DNA of 32,109 nt from Flavobacteriaceae bacterium (lineage in GTDB: Bacteria; Bacteroidota; Bacteroidia; Flavobacteriales; Flavobacteriaceae), in contig JANSXF010000050.1 of assembly GCA_024743095.1 (NCBI GenBank), positions 1 through 32,109 on the forward strand, written 5' to 3'. The notes beneath the pieces are model-generated. The model ran no database searches. It had not been told where the DNA came from and worked only from the letters and a program-made list of their open reading frames with translations. Numbering within the stretch: the stretch's first letter is position 1; each line of letters starts with the position of its first letter. This document shows, in pieces, positions 13,708-21,752 of this stretch. The position numbers and the translations under genes are program-made.

Positions 13708-15468
13708 TCATTTTCTTCTAATATTGTAAGGAATATAATTCTCCCATTCCCAAGGTGTATAGGTATCTTTCAAGATAACTTCCAACAATTCCTTGAAAAT
13801 ACTGTTCCCATTTTCAAAATTGGTCATGATCATAATACCTTTGCCTGTCTCTGGAAACAACACGGAATGGTGCACAAAACCGCTCCCATGTCCTTCCTTA
13901 AAAACCGCTTTTCCATAAGGTGTCTCAAAATACCCCCAACCAAGACCGTACCCCAGATTGATATGATCATATTTATCCGTGATATTGCCATCGCCTTCAT
14001 AAAATTGTTTTTCTGTTTTAATGCGAATATGCGGACTGAATATTTCGTTATAGGATTCCTTGCCGATCAACTCTTGGTCGAGCACGGCCGTCAAGAATGA
14101 GGTATAGTCCTTCGCCGTGGTCTCCAAGGTGCCGCCACCTCGTGGTTCATTGTCCTTATCTTTTTTAAAAACCAGTGCGTTTTCATCATGACCCAGAGCA
14201 AAATCCTTATCAAATCCGGGCTTCCATTCATACGCGGAATTTTCCATGCCCAGTGGCTCAAAAATATGCTCTTGGGCCAATTGTTCCAGACCTTTGCCCG
14301 TCAATTTTTCTAGTACTACCTGTAAGTAAATAAATCCTTCCCCGCTGTAACCAAATTTGGTGCCGGGCTCCCAATTCGTGCGTAATTTATAGTCCTGCTC
14401 GAACCAACGATAATTTTTAAAACCTGTGGTGTGGGTTAGGCACATTCTAGCAGTTATTTTAGTGTATAGCGAATCCTCCTTAAGGCTTGAAAAATCATCG
14501 TGCCAACGGGTCTTGGGTTCGTATTCATATATTTTTTGAGGTAAATAGGATTCTAACGGTGTATCCAAATCTATGACGCCTTGTTCTACCAACTTCATTA
14601 CCAGTACACCAAATACCGCTTTACTGAAAGATGCCCCATAGATATTTGTGGAATCAGTCAAAGGAAGACGATTAGGGTAGTCTTTATATCCAAAAACCTT
14701 TTGATACACAGGTTTATTATCGTTAAAAACTGAGATTGCGGCCCCATATATCTTGGCGTCTTTCATCAACTGTTCCACTTTGGCAGTAACAGAATCCGCT
14801 GTTATCTGGGAACCGTCCAGACGCTCAATGTTGTCTGGTTTTTGAGCGGAGCAACTACCCAAAAGGGTGAGTGCCATCAAACCAATCAAAATGAAGGTTC
14901 TGTTTTTCTTCAACCGAATAAATGGAATGGAAAAGGGGTAGTAGCATTTGCTTTTTTGCACTACGTAAACAATGTTGATCAACATAATCAAAATGCAAAT
15001 GGGAACCACCGAAATGAAAATAAAAAACCCCCATTTTTCTATGGTCACCAAACACACAAAAGACAGTGTGGCATAAAGTAAGGTGCTTATCTGAAAATTG
15101 ACCACCTTGATTCCATGCTCGTTATAAATGGAATTGTCCTCCCTTTTGTGAATCCAAAGAAAAAGTGGAATGAGCACATTTAACAAGGGTAATATTAAAC
15201 CTGCCAAAGGTGTGGCGTGCATTAATAAAAGCCATTTCTTTTTTACCGTTTCCTCTTTTGGGTCATCCAAAGCAATAAGTTCGTCCACTTCGATGTCGAG
15301 GGCAACCGCCAAAAGTTTGATGGTGTTTAGGTGAGGGGAGACCTCTTCCTTTTCAATACGTTGGATGGTCCGTACCGTCACATTGGTTCGGTCGGCAAGT
15401 TCTTCTTGGGAATAGCCCTTAATTTTTCTTTGATACTTGAGCCGTTCTCCGATTGATGAATTGTTCAT
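13708..15468 (-). CDS. Fusion of XRE HTH, DUF4870-like membrane domain and class-C beta-lactamase-type serine hydrolase
   Basis: A 586-residue protein in three parts. Residues 6-65 form an XRE-type HTH (RLKYQRKIKGYSQEELA...VTVRTIQRIE). Residues about 75-185 are a multi-helix membrane domain with the DUF4870 layout ending 'YYPFSIPFIR'. Residues 190-206 read like a lipoprotein signal (ILIGLMALTLLGSC, Cys206), and about 220-570 is a beta-lactamase/D-Ala-D-Ala carboxypeptidase-like domain with SxxK (Ser280, Lys283), Tyr374-Ser-Gly and HGSG (527-530). HTH-DUF4870 proteins and lipoprotein hydrolases normally occur as separate proteins. An in-frame TTG at 14913 just before the inner signal could start a separate hydrolase. 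There is no frameshift or stop between the parts. Confidence 0.85.
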   Translation of the reverse strand: MNNSSIGERLKYQRKIKGYSQEELADRTNVTVRTIQRIEKEEVSPHLNTIKLLAVALDIEVDELIALDDPKEETVKKKWLLLMHATPLAGLILPLLNVLIPLFLWIHKREDNSIYNEHGIKVVNFQISTLLYATLSFVCLVTIEKWGFFIFISVVPICILIMLINIVYVVQKSKCYYPFSIPFIRLKKNRTFILIGLMALTLLGSCSAQKPDNIERLDGSQITADSVTAKVEQLMKDAKIYGAAISVFNDNKPVYQKVFGYKDYPNRLPLTDSTNIYGASFSKAVFGVLVMKLVEQGVIDLDTPLESYLPQKIYEYEPKTRWHDDFSSLKEDSLYTKITARMCLTHTTGFKNYRWFEQDYKLRTNWEPGTKFGYSGEGFIYLQVVLEKLTGKGLEQLAQEHIFEPLGMENSAYEWKPGFDKDFALGHDENALVFKKDKDNEPRGGGTLETTAKDYTSFLTAVLDQELIGKESYNEIFSPHIRIKTEKQFYEGDGNITDKYDHINLGYGLGWGYFETPYGKAVFKEGHGSGFVHHSVLFPETGKGIMIMTNFENGNSIFKELLEVILKDTYTPWEWENYIPYNIRRK

Positions 15469-15491
15469 GATCTTTAATTTTCAGTTCGGAA

Positions 15492-15520
15492 CAAAATTAT
15501 CGGAGCAGTTATGACAGCAC
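15492..15520 (-). promoter_or_regulatory. Bacteroidota promoter for the HTH-hydrolase gene
   Basis: On the minus strand, TAATTTTG (15499-15492) is an exact TAnnTTTG -7 element, 23 bases before the ATG at 15468. A GTG (one mismatch to TTG) lies 18 bases further upstream (15520-15518). Confidence 0.6.
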
Positions 15521-15679
15521 CACGACATTTAGATGTCACCTTAGTGTCAAACCCAATAAGAACAGTGGTTTTGCACATAATTTCCAAGACAGATTATATC
15601 TGGATATGAACTTAACACTATAAATCAACAATACCTAGTAAAGAATGGACAATGCAGTACTGTGAGACCGTAAAGCAAA

Positions 15680-15710
15680 AAACTCCATCTACATTGCTGA
15701 GATGGAGTTT
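15680..15710 (-). terminator. Rho-independent terminator after the outer-membrane beta-barrel gene
   Basis: AAACTCCATCT (15680-15690) pairs perfectly with AGATGGAGTTT (15700-15710) around a 9-base loop. On the minus strand it is followed by TTTT. It lies about 35 bases after the stop of the 15746 gene. The plus-strand flank is also T-rich. Confidence 0.75.
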
Positions 15711-15745
15711 CAATTTTCTTTTTCATTACTTTTTTTCAATCGTTC

Positions 15746-16330
15746 TTAGAACATAAATCCAAGACCTGCAGACCAAACGGAATTATGGACATCGACGTCC
15801 TCTATCATTTCGGAAAAACCGTAAGAATACCTTCCTTGGACAAAGAATCCTGATGGAAACTTATATTCTACACCGGCAGTTCCCTGAAAATCGAAACTGT
15901 TGATAGAATCCGAGTCAAAATCACCAGAATCCTCTCCTGGGTTAAAATCCAACTCTTCGTTTACTTTGAAGCCAAACTGTGGACCACCGTGAATGTTAAG
16001 TCCATCAGCGATATAAAACTTCAAAAGTACAGGTACTTGAATGTAATCTACCTGAAACTGTGCATCTGGGGTATCAGGTTCATCGGTAATATCAAATCCC
16101 TGTGCAGAATAAAACACCTCTGGTTGCAACGACACGTGATCAGACAGGGGAGCTTCGGCCAAAAGACCCAAGTAAAATGATGTTCTTGAGTCCGGGCTGT
16201 CAAAATCGTCACCGGCCACGGTAGAAAAATTGGCACCACCTCGTACTCCTAACTGTACATTGTTCGTATTCTGTGCAAAAGATGTAAGTCCAACAAATAA
16301 AGCACCTAATAAAATCAAATTCTTTTTCAT
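15746..16330 (-). CDS. Outer-membrane beta-barrel protein (PorT-like / OMP_b-brl_2)
   Basis: A 194-residue protein with a clear SPI signal peptide (MKKNLILLGALFVGLTSFAQ). Alternating beta strands follow, such as 'VQLGVRGGANFSTVAG', 'VSLQPEVFYSAQGF' and 'VPVLLKFYI', closing with an aromatic C-terminal strand 'VWSAGLGFMF', as expected for barrel insertion. The architecture matches the small 8-strand barrel family common in Bacteroidota. Acidic loops (DFNPGEDSGDFDSD) suggest exposed, perhaps cation-binding turns. It is monocistronic, with its own terminator. The specific role is not readable. Confidence 0.85.
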   Translation of the reverse strand: MKKNLILLGALFVGLTSFAQNTNNVQLGVRGGANFSTVAGDDFDSPDSRTSFYLGLLAEAPLSDHVSLQPEVFYSAQGFDITDEPDTPDAQFQVDYIQVPVLLKFYIADGLNIHGGPQFGFKVNEELDFNPGEDSGDFDSDSINSFDFQGTAGVEYKFPSGFFVQGRYSYGFSEMIEDVDVHNSVWSAGLGFMF

Positions 16331-16496
16331 TATATAACTGTTTTGGGGTTTCTAATCCGTAACGAAAATAGAATGGAGATCATCTCGGGGTTGATGCATA
16401 CCATGAAATTATTGACCCTAAAAGTTATTTTATTGACTTTCAACACTTTAATCTCTCAAAAAGATATCAGTGCTATAATAAATAGCCATCATTTGT

Positions 16497-17384
16497 TTAT
16501 GCATAAACATCATTCAAGAATTTTCCGATAGATTTGGTTTTTCTGCCCAAAACCTTCTCAAGATCATCCGATTTTTGGTCAAATTCACCATTTGCTATGC
16601 CCAAACTGAACATGGTCAACATTCCTATAATATCCTCGGGCAATCCAAAGGATGCCATGGTTTTTTCAAATTCCTCCACATCAGGTGAAACATAATCTAT
16701 GGGTTGGTTCAAGATGTGGGTAAGCAGTGCGGCAACGGCTTCAAAAGATGTGGATTCACTACCGTTAAATTCTAGGACCTGGTTTTCAAATTTTTCAGCA
16801 GCAGCAAGAATATTGGCTTCGGCCTCGGCAAAATCTTCCCTTGGCACAAAAGAGGTTCTTCCCGTTCCTGTTGGCAAATAAATACTTTTGGATTGTAGGA
16901 GCTGTTCTTTGGAACCCAAAAACATCGGAATCACCTCAGCATACAAATTATGTCTTAATAGGGTATAGGTCAAATCGGATTTCTTGATCCAATCTTCTGT
17001 CTTCAGGTGGGCATCAACCACAGCAAAAAGAGGAGCTTCGGATGACTCATCGTTGCGAACCGTACTTGTATACAGAATATGTTTAATGTTCGACTCCTTT
17101 GCAGCCTCCACTACATTTTTATGTTGGGGAATACGTTTGCTTATGTCGCTTGCAGATACAAAATATAGTACATCTATCCCGTTGAATGCTTTTTTTAACC
17201 CTTCAAAGTCATCATAATCACCTTTACGTAAGTTGAAGCCATCATTTTTTAAAGCTTTGGCCTTATCACTTTCTAAGTCCCTAACTAGGACAAATATGTT
17301 TTCCGCTGAAACTTTATCTCTTAAAAATCGGGCAGTAGTACCACCAAGTCCTCCGGTAGCACCGGTAATCAATATTTTAGACAT
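16497..17384 (-). CDS. NmrA-like NAD(P)-binding oxidoreductase (QOR2-like quinone reductase)
   Basis: A 295-residue atypical short-chain dehydrogenase of the NmrA/QOR2 group, expected to reduce quinones with NAD(P)H. The Rossmann motif 'ILITGATGGLGGTTARFL' is at residues 4-21. 'VLVRDLESDKAKAL' follows, where the Arg in VRD usually favours NADPH, and 'DVLYFVSASD' and 'LRHNLYAEV' match family positions. The gene is divergent from an HxlR-family regulator gene, the arrangement seen for quinone- and electrophile-sensing QorR/YodB-type systems. An exact Bacteroidota promoter and candidate operators lie between them. Confidence 0.88.
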   Translation of the reverse strand: MSKILITGATGGLGGTTARFLRDKVSAENIFVLVRDLESDKAKALKNDGFNLRKGDYDDFEGLKKAFNGIDVLYFVSASDISKRIPQHKNVVEAAKESNIKHILYTSTVRNDESSEAPLFAVVDAHLKTEDWIKKSDLTYTLLRHNLYAEVIPMFLGSKEQLLQSKSIYLPTGTGRTSFVPREDFAEAEANILAAAEKFENQVLEFNGSESTSFEAVAALLTHILNQPIDYVSPDVEEFEKTMASFGLPEDIIGMLTMFSLGIANGEFDQKSDDLEKVLGRKTKSIGKFLNDVYA

Positions 17385-17424
17385 CTTATAATTTATTAAA
17401 GTTATTTAATTACTTTTAGTGAGT

Positions 17425-17455
17425 CAAAGGTAAAAGGTTAGTTACCTATCTACAA
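17425..17455 (-). promoter_or_regulatory. Promoter of the NmrA-like gene
   Basis: On the minus strand, TTG (17455-17453), a 20-base spacer and TACCTTTG (17432-17425), an exact TAnnTTTG, 40 bases before the ATG at 17384. It overlaps the candidate HxlR operator. Confidence 0.6.
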
Positions 17456-17484
17456 GAACAAACCTTATCGTTAGGCACTTACCT
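17428..17484. promoter_or_regulatory. Candidate HxlR operator: AGGTAA / TTACCT repeats
   Basis: AGGTAA (17428-17433) and TTACCT (17442-17447) form an inverted repeat over the quinone-reductase promoter. A third copy, TTACCT, lies at 17479-17484, nearer the regulator start. Binding here would control both genes; this is inference from position and symmetry. Confidence 0.45.
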
Positions 17485-17515
17485 TTACGTAATTATTGTT
17501 GATTTTTAGTCAGTT

Positions 17516-17878
17516 ATGAGAAATAAAGTAAAAAACTATGCAGATCAGGAACATTGTCCGGTACGAAATGTATTGGACAGGTTCGGTGACAAGTGGTCCA
17601 TGTTGGTGTTGATGCTGTTAAGTGACATGGAGTTGTTACGGTTTAATGAAATCCATAAATACATTGGCACCATTTCCCAGAAAATGCTCTCAGTGACCCT
17701 TAAAAAGCTTGAAGCTGATGGCCTTGTAGAACGAAGGGCCTATCCAGAGATTCCTCCACGGGTCGAGTACTCACTTACGGCACGTGCCCAAAGTTTAATG
17801 CCAATTTTACAGGAGCTTGCACAATGGGCCAATCAAAATATGGCTGAAATAAGACAATCGCGGGAACAGGCGGTATAA
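17516..17878 (+). CDS. HxlR-family winged-helix regulator with single N-terminal Cys
   Basis: A 120-residue HxlR (DUF24) regulator. It starts with the family 'CPVRNVLDRFGDKWSMLVL' block, in which Cys14 is the conserved redox-sensing thiol. The recognition-helix part 'RFNEIHKYIGTISQKMLSVTLKKLEADGLV' and the wing 'PRVEYSLTARAQSLMPIL' are intact. Cys14 is the only cysteine, so sensing would be by intersubunit disulfide or alkylation as in single-Cys members such as QorR (family knowledge). It is divergent from the NmrA-like quinone reductase, its likely target. Its stop codon ends directly next to the stop codon of the convergent methyltransferase gene, with no base between. Confidence 0.92.
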   Translation: MRNKVKNYADQEHCPVRNVLDRFGDKWSMLVLMLLSDMELLRFNEIHKYIGTISQKMLSVTLKKLEADGLVERRAYPEIPPRVEYSLTARAQSLMPILQELAQWANQNMAEIRQSREQAV

Positions 17879-18502
17879 CTATTTCTTTTTACCAAAAAAA
17901 CGAATTACCGACCCGGTACCGATATGGCCATCGCCCTCATTCAACGCTACAGTTGTTTTTTTGAGTTCCAGAATTTTGTAATCAGAGAAACTCGATTCGA
18001 GCTCTTCCAAAGAAAATAGGTAATCCACATTGTTTGGTCCGCCCACACTGGGATTTTGCTGCTTGTAAGCGAGATGATCTTTACTAAAGGCTTCAAAGAT
18101 CAGATAAGCGCCCTTCTTTAAGTAACTGCTCAACAGTTTAAGATATTCAGGGCGAATAGTAGGAGGAAAGTGGGCATAGATCAACGCCAGCGCATCGAAC
18201 TCCTTCTCCTTAAAACCTAACTCCGGTAAATTACCCAATTTATAATCCATGGAAACCTTTTTATCCTTCGCTAGTTTTAAGGCTTTTTGTTGGCCTGCTT
18301 CGCTGATATCAAAAGCTGTTACATCCCAACCGAGTTGAGCAGCGTAAACGGCATTTCTGCCTTCTCCCTCTGCCGCAAAAAGAATGGAGCCCGTGGGAAG
18401 ATGCTGAAGTTTGTCCTTTAGATATTTATTCGGTTCGGTACCGTAGGCGTACTTGATTTGTCCAAATTTGGCATTCCACATGTTAAGCCAGTCGCTTGCC
18501 AT
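17879..18502 (-). CDS. Class I SAM-dependent methyltransferase (TehB/thiopurine-type)
   Basis: A 207-residue methyltransferase. Motif I appears as 'ILFAAEGEGRNAVYAAQLGWDVTAFDIS' (about residues 40-67), with the E/DGxGRNA variant typical of TehB and thiopurine-type enzymes; motif II follows around 'FDALALIYAHFPP'. It is cytoplasmic; the substrate is unknown, perhaps a small or toxic molecule by family analogy. The ATG at 18502 follows the alpha/beta hydrolase stop by 16 bases on the same strand, so they are probably one transcript. It converges with the HxlR gene without any spacer. Confidence 0.88.
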   Translation of the reverse strand: MASDWLNMWNAKFGQIKYAYGTEPNKYLKDKLQHLPTGSILFAAEGEGRNAVYAAQLGWDVTAFDISEAGQQKALKLAKDKKVSMDYKLGNLPELGFKEKEFDALALIYAHFPPTIRPEYLKLLSSYLKKGAYLIFEAFSKDHLAYKQQNPSVGGPNNVDYLFSLEELESSFSDYKILELKKTTVALNEGDGHIGTGSVIRFFGKKK

Positions 18503-18518
18503 AGATCTTTTGATTTGT

Positions 18519-20048
18519 TTATTTTTTAAGTTGGTTTAAACGCTGTATCGCATTTGGATTTTGGGCATTTAACTCCAAGGATTTTTCAAAACTCTCAATG
18601 GCTTTCTCCTTGTCTCCAACAAACAAATACCCCTCTGCCAAACTATCATAAAGATTTGAAGAATTCGGGTAAAGATTTGTTGCCAATAAAAATACATCTA
18701 TTCCTTGTAAAGGTGTATTTGGATTGAAAACAAGCTGTAGTCCAAGCAAGTTTAAATTGCCTTCAGGAATTTTAAACGAAGGATACGTCTTCACTATTGA
18801 GTCATAGAGTTGAAACAAGTTTTCATAGTTTCGCTTTGATGCCAAGTCGTTAAAATCTTGAAATGTGAATCCCCGTTTTTCCGGCTGTTTGATTTTCAGC
18901 TTTATCAAGCTATTTGCAATCCCATTATTTTGGGGATTGTTTTCGATGAACCTTGATGCCTTTTCATCTTTATTTAAAATGGCTTTCAAAAAATTCGATG
19001 TGTACATCGCAACCCATTTGTAGGATTCCATGATTTCATAATCGCTTTTGTCCTGTCTTTCATCCCTATGTGCAAAAAGAACTCCTAATGTACTAAAGTA
19101 GCTATGTGTCAGATTATTAAACCTCAATCGATACACTTTGCTGTTTGTTATGCTATCATATAATTGGAATTTCGTGTTGAGTTCAGCGTCGACCTTATCT
19201 TCTTTTAAGACGAGTTCAGGAATTTCTTTCTGCGCCATATGAATGTATGGGACATCAATGTTTTGTGCATCGAAAAAGGGTGATTCATTTAATAGCCCAT
19301 ATTGGTATCTTTCTGTACCGTCAAGACTGACAATTGCTTTTATATTGTCGTTACGATTTTGCACGATGATGTTTGATAAACTGCCAAAACTAAACCCCAT
19401 AATTGCAATTTTATCATGATCCACAATGGGTAATTTACGGGCTTCTTTTATCAAAAACTCCACATCCCTTGCCTGTGTTTCCATTTCCATAGCATTGTTA
19501 TCGCTGAACCACAGCGTTTCGGTTCCTCGACTTGGACTTGACACAACAACAAAACCATGACTTGCCAAATATTCGCAAAGCGCAAAGTTTTCGATTGATG
19601 ATGCTTGGTAACTTGGTGTATAGAAAATCACCGGAAACTTTCCTTTTTCAAATTCTGTGTTCGCATAAGCTGTCGATTGTTCTACAAGGTGTTTTTGATT
19701 TGCAGGCGTGTTGGGGTAATAAAACCAATTCAATATTTGTTCATTCGGTAAATGTTCCCATTCTTCTTCCTCTTTTAGGATTTCAAGGTAGTCCACAACG
19801 GCCAACGGTTCCCCTTTGGCCATATTTTGTCCGCAAGGGTACCATAGGCTCACAGGAATTGGCCGTAACACTTTTTTATTGGTATAGTCATAGATCCTAC
19901 TGTAAGATCTAGTACTATCAGAAGTCATATAATGCCGAAATCCTACATTGTATTTTCCGTTTTCAAGGTCAATTTCTTTAAGTGAGGTCTGGGCAGCTAT
20001 AAGATTAGCCTGGAGGAGCATTAAAAATAGTAGGATTATCAATCTCAT
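18519..20048 (-). CDS. Secreted alpha/beta hydrolase with C-terminal TPR
   Basis: A 509-residue exported hydrolase. The signal peptide covers residues 1-19. The alpha/beta hydrolase core has 'PIPVSLWYPCG' and 'FPVIFYTPSYQASSIENFALCEYLASHGFVVV', the arrangement of PAF-acetylhydrolase and dienelactone-hydrolase relatives, with nucleophile elbow 'GFSFGS' (Ser220) and an Asp in 'SLDGTE' (Asp243). A His in 'NLTHSYFS' may complete the triad. Residues about 400-509 form helical repeats ending in a recognisable TPR ('AEGYLFVGDKEKAIESFEKSLELNAQNPNAIQRL'). The combination suggests a periplasmic esterase or deacylase with a protein-binding tail. The substrate is unknown. Confidence 0.85.
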   Translation of the reverse strand: MRLIILLFLMLLQANLIAAQTSLKEIDLENGKYNVGFRHYMTSDSTRSYSRIYDYTNKKVLRPIPVSLWYPCGQNMAKGEPLAVVDYLEILKEEEEWEHLPNEQILNWFYYPNTPANQKHLVEQSTAYANTEFEKGKFPVIFYTPSYQASSIENFALCEYLASHGFVVVSSPSRGTETLWFSDNNAMEMETQARDVEFLIKEARKLPIVDHDKIAIMGFSFGSLSNIIVQNRNDNIKAIVSLDGTERYQYGLLNESPFFDAQNIDVPYIHMAQKEIPELVLKEDKVDAELNTKFQLYDSITNSKVYRLRFNNLTHSYFSTLGVLFAHRDERQDKSDYEIMESYKWVAMYTSNFLKAILNKDEKASRFIENNPQNNGIANSLIKLKIKQPEKRGFTFQDFNDLASKRNYENLFQLYDSIVKTYPSFKIPEGNLNLLGLQLVFNPNTPLQGIDVFLLATNLYPNSSNLYDSLAEGYLFVGDKEKAIESFEKSLELNAQNPNAIQRLNQLKK

Positions 20049-20333
20049 AATAAATATTAATTAGCGTTCACTTACAAAGATTCGATTGTTCATTTATTGT
20101 TACAGTCTCAATATTCCACAAATATTATAATGATGATTTTTAGTGATAGACAACAAAGTTCATAGAAATCAAACCGTCCAACAATAATAGTCATGAGACT
20201 TTATCAATACTAAAGTACTGATGATTATGTAGTTATTAAAATTGTCGCCCCCCAATTGGAATCGAAAGGAAGAATTCAAAATGACAATAATCTAGAATTT
20301 CCGTTATTTTGTGGTGCAATAAAATCTACAACT

Positions 20334-21176
20334 ATGGAATCACCCAACTGGCAGACCGTCATGGAATTTGAAGATATTACCTATAAAAAATGTAACGGCG
20401 TGGCGCGAATCGCCTTTGACCGTCCCGATATACGCAATGCGTTCCGCCCAAAGACCACCAGCGAACTGTACAAGGCCTTTTACGATGCCCAAGAAGACAC
20501 TTCGATAGGAGTGGTACTACTTTCGGGAGAAGGACCATCTTCCAAAGATGGTAAATGGGCCTTCTGTAGTGGCGGTGATCAAAAAGCCCGTGGTGATAAA
20601 GGTTATGTGGGCGATGATGGTTATCACCGTTTGAATATTTTGGAAGTACAACGTTTGATTCGTTTTATGCCCAAAGTAGTGATTGCAGTAGTGCCCGGAT
20701 GGGCCGTTGGGGGAGGGCACAGTCTTCATGTGGTTTGCGATATGACACTTGCCAGTAAGGAACATGCCATTTTTAAACAAACCGATGCCGATGTGACCAG
20801 TTTTGATGGTGGTTACGGCTCCGCCTATCTTGCCAAAATGGTGGGGCAGAAAAAGGCCCGTGAAATTTTCTTTCTTGGACGTAATTATTCTGCTCAGGAG
20901 GCCTACGAAATGGGTATGGTAAATGCCGTTATTCCCCATGATGAATTAGAGGATACTGCATACCAATGGGCACAGGAAGTATTGGCCAAGTCGCCAACAT
21001 CCATAAAAATGCTAAAGTTTGCCATGAACCTTACCGATGATGGTATGGTAGGACAACAGGTATTTGCGGGAGAAGCCACACGATTGGCTTACATGACCGA
21101 TGAAGCGAAAGAGGGAAGAAACGCGTTCTTGGAAAAGCGTAAGCCCGATTTTGGCAAAGATAAATGGATTCCGTAA
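20334..21176 (+). CDS. menB: 1,4-dihydroxy-2-naphthoyl-CoA synthase, type II
   Basis: A 280-residue crotonase-fold enzyme of menaquinone biosynthesis that cyclises o-succinylbenzoyl-CoA. The ATG at 20334 (MESPNWQ) is chosen; the frame stays open to a TTG at 20256 but the extra residues are not family-like. Signatures: 'FCSGGDQKARGD' (about 78-88), 'GWAVGGGHSLHVVCDMTLAS' and 'FKQTDADVTSFDGGYGSAYLA'. The Asp after QT (Asp151) is the side-chain carboxylate of bicarbonate-independent type II MenB; bicarbonate-dependent type I enzymes have Gly there (family knowledge). The catalytic Tyr region 'LAYMTDEAKEGRNAF' is present. No other men genes are in the window. Confidence 0.95.
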   Translation: MESPNWQTVMEFEDITYKKCNGVARIAFDRPDIRNAFRPKTTSELYKAFYDAQEDTSIGVVLLSGEGPSSKDGKWAFCSGGDQKARGDKGYVGDDGYHRLNILEVQRLIRFMPKVVIAVVPGWAVGGGHSLHVVCDMTLASKEHAIFKQTDADVTSFDGGYGSAYLAKMVGQKKAREIFFLGRNYSAQEAYEMGMVNAVIPHDELEDTAYQWAQEVLAKSPTSIKMLKFAMNLTDDGMVGQQVFAGEATRLAYMTDEAKEGRNAFLEKRKPDFGKDKWIP

Positions 21177-21253
21177 GTCAATGTCCCGTATTCAATAAAC
21201 AATTTACAATTTAGGACTTGTCATTCTAGAGGAATGAAATGCCCAAGAAACCT

Positions 21254-21400
21254 AGATTTCTCGTCTGCGCTCGAAATGACATTAAGAACCTTCTACGTAA
21301 TCCTGGCTCTTGACTTTTGATTCAATCAGGAAATCCTTCGTTTCGTCCAGAATGAAAGGAAGGAACTATAGTTGTCACATCGAGCGCAGCCGAGATGCGA
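21254..21400. repeat. Imperfect inverted repeat of the 'ttctcg..tgcgctcgaaatgaca' type
   Basis: AGATTTCTCGTCTGCGCTCG begins the left arm (21254-21281). The right arm (21373-21400) carries TCGAGCGCAGCCGAGA in reverse complement. The arms are 91 bases apart and match at most positions. The words resemble the intergenic repeat common in Flavobacteriaceae ('gtcatttcgagcgcagccgagaaatct' class, from memory), so this may be one dispersed repeat unit. Confidence 0.6.
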
Positions 21401-21424
21401 CATAATTCAGGATGGCCTAAATTG

Positions 21425-21458
21425 AAAAGAGCCCTGCCGTTATGGTCAGGACTCTTTT
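21425..21458. terminator. Hairpin terminator, unit 1
   Basis: AAAAGAGCCCTG (21425-21436) pairs with CAGGACTCTTTT (21447-21458) with one internal mismatch. T-tracts lie on both strands, so it may serve menB on the plus strand and the candidate micro-ORF on the minus strand. Confidence 0.7.
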
Positions 21459-21502
21459 ACGAGAACACTATATGAAAATGAAAAAATTACTTTCGTTTTT
21501 TA

Positions 21503-21562
21503 TTACATGGTAAAAGTAGCACGAAGGTCCTTTTCTGTGAAATTAATGTTGCGAAGTGCCAT
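21503..21562 (-). CDS. Candidate 19-residue micro-ORF in repeat unit 1
   Basis: On the minus strand, ATG at 21562 opens a 19-codon frame (MALRNINFTEKDLRATFTM) ended by tandem stops TAATAA, with the unit-1 hairpin 45 bases downstream. An in-frame stop directly precedes the ATG. Unit 2 keeps the pattern A-L-x-N-x-N-F...R-x-x-F-T-M-stop-stop at the same place but has no ATG. Whether either is translated cannot be decided here; the frame may instead be part of an RNA or DNA element, or the tail of a lost gene. Confidence 0.3.
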   Translation of the reverse strand: MALRNINFTEKDLRATFTM

Positions 21563-21718
21563 TTAGGTGTTGTCACCAGGACATTTTTTGTGATTCTGTG
21601 TTTTGAATGCTGTTCTTAGATCATGGGTTTCTCGTCTTCGCAGGAAAAGACATGGAACTAAATTAGAGTCATTCTAGAAATTCGTGCCGGGATAAAAGTT
21701 CAGGATGGCTCTAAATTG

Positions 21719-21752
21719 AAAAGAGCCCTGCCGTTATGGTCAGGACTCTTTT
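21719..21752. terminator. Hairpin terminator, unit 2
   Basis: Same sequence as the unit-1 hairpin: AAAAGAGCCCTG (21719-21730) and CAGGACTCTTTT (21741-21752). It lies about 145 bases beyond the stop of the serine-hydrolase gene on the minus strand. Confidence 0.7.

Noticed and set aside
21472..21513. Plus-strand peptide MKMKKLLSFFITW (and its copy at 21766) resembling a signal peptide
   Set aside because: It stops after 12-13 codons, lies in the identical 3' part of the repeat units, and is fully explained by the A/T-rich module between stop codons and hairpin.
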